Of a stretch of DNA of 5,493 nucleotides, positions 1 through 5,493 are shown in pieces; position 1 is the stretch's first letter, and the number at the start of each line of letters is the position of its first letter. The notes under the pieces are model-generated. The model was not told where the DNA came from. It was given only the letters and a program-made list of their open reading frames with translations, and ran no database searches. Made by a program: the position numbers and the translations under genes. Origin of the DNA: JBCDBH01 sp039184055 (GTDB lineage Bacteria; Acidobacteriota; Thermoanaerobaculia; Multivoradales; J023); the NCBI GenBank assembly GCA_039184055.1, contig JBCDBH010000395.1:1-5493 (forward strand). The letters run 5' to 3'.

Positions 1-1636
1 CGTCGAGACGGCCGGTGAGCCGGTAAATCACACCGAGCTGGTTGATGCTCTCGAACAGATCCGGATGGGTGGCGTCGAGCGCGTCTTCACGCAGCTCCAA
101 CGCCTCGGCGATCAAGCGCTCCGCCTGGTCGTAGCGCGCCAGCTTGGTGGCCAGCTCACCGAGCGTATGCAGCAAACGCGCACGCGTTACGGGCTGTTCG
201 ATCAGCTCGGTACGCAGCCGCTCGGCCCCGAGGTCGAGCAAGGTGGCGACATCGGCGGGTTCGTCGCGATTGCGCTCCGGGTCGCCGATCTCGAAGAGCT
301 CGATGAGAAAACGCGACACCTCTTCGGCCTCGATCCGGGCCTGCTCCGCTTGCGCGGCGGCCTCGGCGGCACGTCGAGCCTCCCGCACGCTGAGCACCGT
401 GCCCACCACCATCGACACCACCAACAGCAAGGCGAGTGTCACCAGCGGCACGTGACGCCGAATGAAACGTGACGCGACATAGGCGGCCGATGGTGGACGC
501 GCGCTGATCGGCCGCGCGTCGAGGTGGCTCTGGAGATCCCGCCCGAGCGACGACGGTGAGTCGTAACGCTGATCGCGGTCGGCCATCAACGCCTGATCGA
601 GAATCGCATCGAGATCCCCACGCAGCGTATCGAGGTGCATCGCCGGAGTGACGCTCCGTTGCTCGGCGAGACGTAGACGTTTCTCGTCGTCGAAGCTCGC
701 CAATCGCACACTTGCCCGCGGGAGATCGTCGTTCGTGAAGCGACTGAATAGGCTCAACCCTTCGAGCCTGTAGGGCAGCACACCAACGAGCAGTTCATAG
801 AGAAGAAGACCGAGCGAAAAGACATCGCTGCGCGTGTCGAGCTCGCCTTTACCGTGCTGCGCGGCCTCGGGGCTGATGTACGCCAACGAGCCCACCAGCT
901 GTCGATCTTGGGTGACCGTGCCGAGCGGTTCATCGAGACCATAGGCGATCCCGAAGTCGATCACCTTGGCGGTCGGCCGGCCATCGACTTCGGTCACCAT
1001 GACGTTCGACGGCTTGATGTCACGGTGCAAGATGCCCTTCTCATGCGCGTGCTGCACACCCGCGCATACGCCGAGATAGAGCTCGAGCCGCTCCCGCACA
1101 TCGAGACCATGTCGATCACAATAGGTCGTGATGGCTTCGCCATCGACCAGCTCGAGCGCGACAAAGGGGTAGTCGTCGTCCGCCGTGCCGATTTCGTAGA
1201 GGGCGGCGATATTGGGGTGATTGAGCCGTGCCAACGCCCGACATTCGGAACGAAATCGAGCGCGCACCTTTTCATCGTCCGCGAGACGAGCGACTTTGAG
1301 CGCAACTCGACGTTTGACCGGCTCGTCCTGCTCACCGATGTAGACGCTCCCCATGCCACCGCGTCCGAGCTCGCCAACGACCCGATAGGACCCGAGCCAT
1401 TCCGGAGTCGGAGGTGGTGGACGACGAAGAGGATCGGTGTCCGAGAAACGCGCCAGGATGGGTGTCTCGAGAAAGTCGTCACCCAACGTCGAATCGTGAT
1501 CGAGGAGCGCCTCGATCTCGTGGCGCAGATCCGGATCTCCCGCGCATCGCCGATCGAGAAAGCGTTCGAGCTCTTCACCCTCGAACGCCAGGGCCTCTTG
1601 TAGAACGGCGAGAGCGCGTATTTGGAGATCGCTCAT
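1..1636 (-). CDS. Membrane Ser/Thr protein kinase with C-terminal TPRs, 3' end outside window
   Basis: Reading leftward from ATG at 1636, the frame stays open to the window edge, giving 545 residues without a stop; the C-terminus is missing. Residues 10-48 form a helical region (FLDRRCAGDPDLRHEIEALL) typical of such kinases before the catalytic domain. The kinase domain spans about 84-355: glycine loop GRGGMGSVY 91-99, VALK lysine K114, probable helix-C E131, catalytic HRDIKPSN with D206 and N211, DFG 227-229, SPE 255-257. All catalytic residues are present, so it should be active. A single membrane segment lies at about 396-416, followed by an Ala/Glu-rich helix (417-440) and the start of a TPR array from about 483. 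This predicts a cytosolic kinase and an outward TPR sensor or protein-binding region. No Shine-Dalgarno precedes the ATG; it overlaps the sigma gene stop as ATGA, so translation is probably coupled. Family-level identity is firm; the signal sensed is unknown. Confidence 0.97.
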   Translation of the reverse strand, partial: MSDLQIRALAVLQEALAFEGEELERFLDRRCAGDPDLRHEIEALLDHDSTLGDDFLETPILARFSDTDPLRRPPPPTPEWLGSYRVVGELGRGGMGSVYIGEQDEPVKRRVALKVARLADDEKVRARFRSECRALARLNHPNIAALYEIGTADDDYPFVALELVDGEAITTYCDRHGLDVRERLELYLGVCAGVQHAHEKGILHRDIKPSNVMVTEVDGRPTAKVIDFGIAYGLDEPLGTVTQDRQLVGSLAYISPEAAQHGKGELDTRSDVFSLGLLLYELLVGVLPYRLEGLSLFSRFTNDDLPRASVRLASFDDEKRLRLAEQRSVTPAMHLDTLRGDLDAILDQALMADRDQRYDSPSSLGRDLQSHLDARPISARPPSAAYVASRFIRRHVPLVTLALLLVVSMVVGTVLSVREARRAAEAAAQAEQARIEAEEVSRFLIELFEIGDPERNRDEPADVATLLDLGAERLRTELIEQPVTRARLLHTLGELATKLARYDQAERLIAEALELREDALDATHPDLFESINQLGVIYRLTGRLD

Positions 1637-2193
1637 GCGCGTAGATGTCGCCGCAGCCACAGCTTGGCGGCGCGCCAAATCCGCGTCACGGTGGGTCGCG
1701 ACAGCTCGAGCACCTCGGCTACTTCCGTTTCGGTCAGACCACCGAAATAGCGCAGCTCCACCACTTGCGCCATGCGTGGATCGAGCTCGGCGAGCGCCGC
1801 GAGCGCGGCATCGAGCGCCACCACATCGACCGCCGCGCGGGCACTGGGCTCGGGGGCCTCGTCGAGCGGCACCAGCTCGTCATGGGGAATCCGTTTCCCG
1901 GCGTTCTTGCGACGCGCGTGATCGACCAGGATCCGTCGCATCGAACGAGCCGCGGTCGCGAAGAAATGCCGTCGATCCCGATAACGCGGCTGCTCGCCGG
2001 CAAAGAGACGCAAATACGCCTCGTGAACGAGATCGGTGGCGGCGAGCGAAATCCCGGCGCGTTCGTCACGGAGAAGCCGCGAAGCCAGCCCACGGAGCTC
2101 GTCGTACACCACCGGCAAGAGATCTTCGATCGCATCAGGATCGTACGCCGCGCCCTCGAGGATCGCGGTTAGCGTTCGCTGGTCGTCGAGCAT
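1633..2193 (-). CDS. ECF RNA polymerase sigma factor, TIGR02999/ECF43-like
   Basis: A 186-residue sigma factor that should direct RNA polymerase to a dedicated promoter set. Region 2 spans about 23-92, with DLLPVVYDELRGLA (24-37) and LVHEAYLRLF (55-64), the signature of the TIGR02999 family, then RHFFATAARSMRRILVDHARR (-10 recognition side, 75-95). Region 4 spans about 127-184 with a helix-turn-helix near 153-175 (LTETEVAEVLELSRPTVTRIW). Region 2.2 has T53 followed by D54 where ordinary ECFs carry an acidic cluster; this family is known to include sigma factors switched on by threonine phosphorylation (Vibrio EcfP with kinase PknT). No anti-sigma factor is adjacent; instead the next gene is a Ser/Thr kinase overlapping by 4 bases. 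The ATG at 2193 is preferred because the family begins close to this point; a GTG at 2211 would add six residues, and neither has a well-placed Shine-Dalgarno. Confidence 0.96.
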   Translation of the reverse strand: MLDDQRTLTAILEGAAYDPDAIEDLLPVVYDELRGLASRLLRDERAGISLAATDLVHEAYLRLFAGEQPRYRDRRHFFATAARSMRRILVDHARRKNAGKRIPHDELVPLDEAPEPSARAAVDVVALDAALAALAELDPRMAQVVELRYFGGLTETEVAEVLELSRPTVTRIWRAAKLWLRRHLRA

Positions 2194-2246
2194 ACGAGAG
2201 CAAGATACCACTCCGCACGTGCTCGATAGGACTGGAAAACAGAGTG

Positions 2247-2278
2247 GCCCGACGCGGAGCTGCCGATCCGCGTCGGGC
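2247..2278 (-). promoter_or_regulatory. Perfect 12-bp hairpin in the sigma gene leader (possible attenuator, terminator or operator)
   Basis: GCCCGACGCGGA (2247-2258) and TCCGCGTCGGGC (2267-2278) are exact reverse complements around an 8-base loop. Read on the minus strand, toward the sigma gene, the stem is followed by a TTTT run (2239-2236) seven bases later, a weak version of an intrinsic terminator; the plus-strand side has no T-run. The sigma start codon lies 53 bases further on. It could be an attenuator in the sigma leader, a leftover terminator of a lost upstream gene, or a dimer-binding DNA site. The structure is directly visible; the role is inferred. Confidence 0.6.
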
Positions 2279-2344
2279 GAGGAAAGTGCTGGGCACCAAA
2301 CCGATCGTCGTGGCTCCCCTCAGCCTCGAGACCGTTACATAGGG

Positions 2345-2378
2345 GTAGGAAGCAAATCCGCCACCGAATACTTCCTAC
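2345..2378. repeat. 8-bp inverted repeat, possible operator
   Basis: GTAGGAAG (2345-2352) and CTTCCTAC (2371-2378) are exact reverse complements separated by 18 bases, so the arm centres are 26 bases apart, between two and three helical turns. It lies midway in the divergent intergenic region, where a regulator could control both directions. An 8-bp pair with a loop of this size can arise by chance, so this is a weak call. Confidence 0.3.
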
Positions 2379-2525
2379 TTAGACATGCGGAAGAATCGGC
2401 GCGGATGCATCATCTATTTTTCAGTCCAGGCAAATAGAATAGGAAAAAGTCGTGAACGGGTGATCGACGCGTCGATCCGGTCGTCATCGTCACACGGATC
2501 TTCGTCGAAAGTCTTCACCATCACC

Positions 2526-2531
2526 AAGGAG
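2526..2531 (+). promoter_or_regulatory. Strong Shine-Dalgarno deciding the GTG start at 2539
   Basis: AAGGAG ends seven bases before GTG at 2539-2541, an ideal spacing. It fixes the start of the following gene at this GTG and is the best ribosome binding site in the window, unlike the sigma and kinase genes, which have none that is convincing. Confidence 0.85.
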
Positions 2532-2538
2532 TGAGCTC

Positions 2539-3852
2539 GTGATCGAAGCGACCGTAGTTTCGAACGGAATCGAAGGCCTGGAGGAGTTCTTCCCGAGCCG
2601 CGCCAACGTGCGCTATCGCTTCGTCGAGCTCGACGATGCTCCCCAGCTCGACCTCGACGACACCGATCTACTGATCGTCCCCAACGGCTCCGATCACGTC
2701 GCCATGCTGACGCTCCGTCACCAGGTCGCGGCGTTTCTCGATCGCGGTGGCGCGGTCTTCTGTTTCGACGGCTGGTTCACCGACTGGCTACCCGGCAATC
2801 GCTGGGTGCACGACAACAGCCGAGCGACCCGTGACGTCCGCTATCGCGTGCGCACCGATCGTCACGCTCTCTTCGACGGCGTCGACCTCGACGACTTTCA
2901 ATTCACCCACGGCATCAGCGGTTGGTGGGCCTGTGGACGGATCGAGCCCGCTCCGGGGGCCGATGTCGTGCTCGAAGACACCTGGGGACGACCGATGATC
3001 GTGCTCGACGAGGTCACCACCCCGGGTCTGATCGCGCTCACCGCCAGCGGCCCTCTGGGAAGCGCGGCGGGTGAAGGCATGGCGCGAGGCCTAGAACAGG
3101 TCTACCGTCGTCTCATCGACGTGGTGAGCAAGCGTCCCAAAGCCGCCAAACCCGTCGCTGATGTCGTCACGGACCGCGCCATGGTTCATGGAACCCGCGG
3201 CAAAATCGGCCTGCTCTTCAACGGTGTCTGGTCGCAATGGGCCTTCGCGACCGCTCCGAAATACCGCGACCTCTACGAGCTGATCTACGTCCATCATCTC
3301 GACTACGAACGGATCCGCCATCTCGATGCGCTGATCGTGCCGTTTCAGAGTCACCAAGCCGCCATCAGCCGACGCGCCGACGCCATCTATCGCTTTCTCG
3401 CCGACGGCAAGAAGGTCGCCGTTTTTGGTGATAGCGACGTCGCGTGGATCGACGCCACCTGGGAATGGCGTCCGGTGAACAACTATTGGTGGGTGGAAGA
3501 CCCGAGCTCGCCGCCGATCAGCCACACCGACTTCGCCCACCCCGTTTACCAGGGCCTCTCCCAGCGTCATGCATGCTGGCATATCCACGGGATCTACACC
3601 GACATCCCGAGCAACGCCATCACCGTGCAAACCAACGACGCCGGCGAGACCATCACCTGGCAAACCCACGCCCACGGCGGCACCCTCTTCGCCTCGACGC
3701 TCGATCCGATCGTCGAGCACGGCATTCAGCAAATCCGTCATCTCGACCACTACTGCGACAAGCTCACGACGTGGTTGTGTGGCGAGACACCCGTGGGTGC
3801 ATTCTCGATTCCCGATGACGCGTACGGAGTGGAGCACGTGGCGATCGGCTAG
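2539..3852 (+). CDS. Uncharacterised protein with two tandem copies of a glutamine-amidotransferase/ThuA-like domain
   Basis: A 437-residue protein of unknown function, starting at GTG after a strong AAGGAG. It has no signal peptide or membrane segment, so it is probably cytosolic. It reads as a head-to-tail duplication, copy A about 1-197 and copy B about 221-415, joined by a short linker (KRPKAAKP, 198-205). Matching landmarks are DLLIVP 43-48 and DALIVP 263-268; FLDRGGAVFCF 66-76 and FLADGKKVAVF 286-296; the Trp-rich stretch ending in DN (92-93) or NN (314-315); TD 106-107 and 330-331; HG 124-125 and 350-351; GLIALTASGPL 163-173 and GTLFASTLDPI 381-391. The beta-strand/helix pattern and these landmarks resemble class I glutamine-amidotransferase-like folds such as ThuA. 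Neither copy shows a convincing nucleophile elbow: C75 occurs only in copy A, and copy B has G297 near the equivalent place. About 16 Trp (3.7%) suggest aromatic binding surfaces. The fold is inferred; no function is assigned. The stop TAG lies inside the inverted repeat at 3850-4032. Confidence 0.92.
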   Translation: MIEATVVSNGIEGLEEFFPSRANVRYRFVELDDAPQLDLDDTDLLIVPNGSDHVAMLTLRHQVAAFLDRGGAVFCFDGWFTDWLPGNRWVHDNSRATRDVRYRVRTDRHALFDGVDLDDFQFTHGISGWWACGRIEPAPGADVVLEDTWGRPMIVLDEVTTPGLIALTASGPLGSAAGEGMARGLEQVYRRLIDVVSKRPKAAKPVADVVTDRAMVHGTRGKIGLLFNGVWSQWAFATAPKYRDLYELIYVHHLDYERIRHLDALIVPFQSHQAAISRRADAIYRFLADGKKVAVFGDSDVAWIDATWEWRPVNNYWWVEDPSSPPISHTDFAHPVYQGLSQRHACWHIHGIYTDIPSNAITVQTNDAGETITWQTHAHGGTLFASTLDPIVEHGIQQIRHLDHYCDKLTTWLCGETPVGAFSIPDDAYGVEHVAIG

Positions 3853-4032
3853 CCCGCATGTCTCACCAAACGCCGTAGCGAGGGGCGGAAACGTGCGTGA
3901 GATCTGGGCAGCGCAGGGATGAGCGACCGGAGGCGTACCCGAAGGTACGTCGAGGGAGCGAAGAGCGAGCACGCCCAGAGATTGCGTGCGTGTACGCGCC
4001 GCAGCCGGCGGGCTGGTGAGACATGCGGGCTA
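3850..4032. repeat. Nested palindromic element with perfect 19-bp terminal inverted repeats (MITE-like)
   Basis: The arms TAGCCCGCATGTCTCACCA (3850-3868) and TGGTGAGACATGCGGGCTA (4014-4032) are exact reverse complements; the match stops at both outer ends. Three further stems share the same centre: CGCCG 3871-3875 with CGGCG 4006-4010, TCTGGGC 3903-3909 with GCCCAGA 3973-3979, and CGTACC 3934-3939 with GGTACG 3944-3949 around a CGAA tetraloop. All four centres fall within one base of 3941, so the whole element can fold into one long interrupted hairpin. It fills the gap between two convergent genes, and its first and last three bases are their TAG stops. Outermost TA dinucleotides could be a target duplication, leaving a 179-bp core (3852-4030), as in IS630/Tc1-type MITEs. 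It encodes no transposase. Alternatives are a bidirectional transcription terminator without T-runs, or a dispersed intergenic palindrome family. The structure is certain; mobility is inferred. Confidence 0.85.
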
Positions 4033-5493
4033 ACTCTCGTCGTCTCCAGGCAACTCGAACGGCGGATAGTCCATCTCCGCGACACACGACACGTCGAGCC
4101 CGTCGACGCTACCCGCGTCGAGGAAAGCGGCGTCGATCTGGTCGAGACAGTCCAGATCACCGATCGAGTAATGCGCGATCGGGGCGATGATGTGCAGGCT
4201 GTTGGGGAGATGACTCGCGGCTTCTTCCCCCCACCACGGACCGGTGACCGGGTCGATGGCGCCAGAAAGCAGCAACGTTGGAACCTCGACGTCGACCGCA
4301 TCGCCCATAGTCGATGGCGCCACGCGCTCAGGCCAGATCGCACAGGCGGCCATTTGGTCACGCACACGCTGGGCACCGAGAAAGGTGTTCTCGGTGAGCG
4401 GGTCGATCTCGGCTGGATCAATCCGCGCCAGATCTTCGGCGCATACCACCGAGAGCAGCTGCCCTTCGGCGAGCGCGCGATCGAGCGCCCGACTCGATCC
4501 CATGGCGGCGCTGGCGAGAGGTGAAAGATCCCCCTGCTTGGCGGCGTGCAAAATCTTGGGCACCCGTCGTGAGCCCTCGGTGCTGTACATGAAGACACGC
4601 AACCCGCTCGCCGCCGGCCCACGGGCGAGGGTCACGGTGTGCGTCTCCTGGGTCTCGCGATCGACGATCTCGACCTCGGCGGGTGATGCCTCGAGCTCGT
4701 CGAGCACGTCTTCCCACACGCCGGTGAGATCACCATAGGCACGCAAACACTCCCGATCGGCGCGACACTGCGCGAGCACGGCTTCGAGAGCATTCTGCGC
4801 TTCTTGGGCGTGGTAAAGGGGATTGCGAAAAGCGGGTGGCGCCAAGCCGGAGAGATTGGCGGTGCGCACGGTCTCGGGATGACGACGCATGTAGACCAAA
4901 GACGCCCGCGAGCCATAGGAGCCACCCATCAGGTTGATCTGGTCGTAACCGAGCGCGGCACGCACGTCGTTCAAATCGTCGACGAATGCGTCGGTGCCGT
5001 ATTGCGTGAGATCGGCCTTCGCCATCAGCTCGTCACGACAACGGGTCATGGCTTCGATCTCGAAATAGGGTTCGAGATAGACCTGAGGATCGTCGGCGAG
5101 GGGTGGGCAATCGAGCAGGTGTGAGCCGTTGGTGCCACGCTGATCGACAAATACGATGTCGCGTTTCTCGCGTTCTGGTGCGTCGGCCCACCATGGGGCC
5201 GATTCCGTGACCGCGCTACCCGGCCCGCCCGCGATCGGAAAGATCGGATCGGGTTTGGCTTTTGGCCCGGTCGCCGGCAACACGATCACATCGATCTCGA
5301 GCATCCGCCCTTCACCCGTGGCGCGATTCTCCGGTACCTCGTAGACGCCACACAGCGCATCCTCGGGCAGGTCGTTTTCGACCGGGCCAGGCGGCTCGAT
5401 CACCGGACAGGGACCGAGCTCGATCGTCGAAGCCGTCGTGGTTGCATCCTTGGTGCTCGTGTCTTCTTTGCTGGTGTTCGGTCTTCCGTCGGC
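4030..5493 (-). CDS. S33-type alpha/beta-hydrolase, tripeptidyl-aminopeptidase-like, 5' end outside window
   Basis: The frame is open from the right edge to TAG at 4032-4030, giving 487 visible residues (numbered from the edge). It probably cleaves peptides from the N-terminus outside the cytoplasm. Visible landmarks: family entry motif ALCGVYEVPENR (46-57), oxyanion motif GGPGSA (89-94), VDQRGTNGS (116-124), nucleophile elbow GGSYGS with S192, acid SGAIDPVT with D414, and histidine AHYS with H441, the order typical of the TAP-like S33 family with a C-terminal TAP-like segment. A cap region with C243 and C249 lies between nucleophile and acid. Ten Cys, an even number and spread over the chain, suit a disulphide-bonded exported protein. 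The first 22 visible residues are Thr/Ser-rich (STKDATTTAST), like a linker after a signal or lipoprotein peptide lying outside the window. A GTG at 5403 is not the start: conserved sequence (ELGPCP) lies upstream of it. The stop codon is in the inverted repeat. Confidence 0.94.
   Translation of the reverse strand, partial: ADGRPNTSKEDTSTKDATTTASTIELGPCPVIEPPGPVENDLPEDALCGVYEVPENRATGEGRMLEIDVIVLPATGPKAKPDPIFPIAGGPGSAVTESAPWWADAPEREKRDIVFVDQRGTNGSHLLDCPPLADDPQVYLEPYFEIEAMTRCRDELMAKADLTQYGTDAFVDDLNDVRAALGYDQINLMGGSYGSRASLVYMRRHPETVRTANLSGLAPPAFRNPLYHAQEAQNALEAVLAQCRADRECLRAYGDLTGVWEDVLDELEASPAEVEIVDRETQETHTVTLARGPAASGLRVFMYSTEGSRRVPKILHAAKQGDLSPLASAAMGSSRALDRALAEGQLLSVVCAEDLARIDPAEIDPLTENTFLGAQRVRDQMAACAIWPERVAPSTMGDAVDVEVPTLLLSGAIDPVTGPWWGEEAASHLPNSLHIIAPIAHYSIGDLDCLDQIDAAFLDAGSVDGLDVSCVAEMDYPPFELPGDDES

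Larger units (their letters stand above)
2194..2538. other. Divergent intergenic region
   Basis: These 345 bases separate the leftward sigma/kinase operon from the rightward duplicated-domain gene and must hold both promoters. They contain a perfect 12-bp hairpin (2247-2278), an 8-bp inverted repeat (2345-2378) and a noticeably AT-richer block around 2410-2452 (runs such as CTATTTTTC and AATAGGAAAAAG). I find no hexamer pair with convincing -35/-10 spacing on either strand; TAGAAT at 2435-2440 is the best plus-strand -10-like element but lacks a TTGACA-like partner. No convincing coding frame or RNA gene is seen. Confidence 0.7.

Noticed and set aside
854..1603. Long plus-strand open frame of 249 codons opposite the kinase
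   Set aside because: It is antisense to an intact kinase frame with all catalytic motifs; its translation shows no domain logic. Such shadows are common in GC-rich DNA.
1645..2172. Plus-strand open frame opposite the sigma factor
   Set aside because: Antisense to a clear ECF sigma factor, with no Shine-Dalgarno or recognisable motif.
2194..2211. GTG at 2211 as the sigma factor start
   Set aside because: It would add six residues (GTG, then VSCSR) that do not look like the family, and the GGAG overlaps the GTG itself; ATG at 2193 fits the usual N-terminus better.
2412..2440. Sigma-70-like promoter with TAGAAT as -10
   Set aside because: The hexamer at the right spacing (ATCTAT) does not resemble TTGACA, and the promoter consensus of this organism is unknown.
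3091..3972. Minus-strand open frame of 293 codons opposite the duplicated-domain gene
   Set aside because: The plus-strand frame carries internally repeated motifs and a strong ribosome binding site; this frame runs across the inverted repeat and has no family signature.
3849..4622. Minus-strand open frame spanning the palindrome and the hydrolase 3' end
   Set aside because: Arg/Ser/Pro-rich translation, out of frame with the hydrolase. Its end over the palindrome is the kind of spurious hypothetical protein that repeats produce.
4030..5403. GTG at 5403 as the hydrolase start
   Set aside because: The frame is open to the edge, conserved family residues precede this GTG, and no Shine-Dalgarno lies before it.
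1..5493. Many GATCG and TCGA words throughout, considered as a possible uptake or restriction signal
   Set aside because: They follow from preferred codons (ATC, CTC, GTC, TCG before G- or GA-starting codons) in all four genes and show no special spacing or strand bias that I can see.

Overview
The window is GC-rich and densely coding. It holds parts or all of four protein genes, two intergenic regions with clear inverted-repeat structure, and no RNA genes, CRISPR array or transposase. An ECF sigma factor of the TIGR02999 type is translationally coupled to a membrane Ser/Thr kinase with a TPR tail. With the GC-rich codon use, this suggests a soil- or sediment-type phylum rich in such kinases: Acidobacteriota most likely, Planctomycetota or Myxococcota as alternatives. 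This placement is inference; no marker gene is present.

Layout: (1) 1-1636, minus strand: a receptor-like Ser/Thr protein kinase (cytosolic kinase domain, one membrane segment, then TPRs) that runs off the left edge. (2) 1633-2193, minus strand: its ECF sigma factor, overlapping the kinase start by an ATGA junction. (3) 2194-2538: a divergent intergenic region of 345 bases with a perfect 12-bp hairpin, an 8-bp inverted repeat and an AT-rich block. (4) 2539-3852, plus strand: an unfamiliar 437-residue protein that reads as an internal duplication of one alpha/beta, glutamine-amidotransferase/ThuA-like domain. (5) 3850-4032: a 183-base nested palindrome with perfect 19-bp ends that supplies the stop codons of both convergent neighbours. 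(6) 4030-5493, minus strand: an S33-type alpha/beta-hydrolase (tripeptidyl-aminopeptidase-like) that runs off the right edge.

The sigma factor and kinase probably form one signalling unit: the kinase senses something through its non-cytosolic TPR region and phosphorylates the sigma factor in region 2.2, as described for the Vibrio EcfP/PknT pair. The divergent duplicated-domain gene has a strong ribosome binding site and shares the upstream region, so it is the nearest candidate target; that link is inferred from position only. The hydrolase is probably an exported peptidase with no visible functional tie to the rest.

The most notable structures are the nested palindrome, which looks like a non-autonomous insertion at a TA shared by two overlapping stop codons, and the internally duplicated protein.
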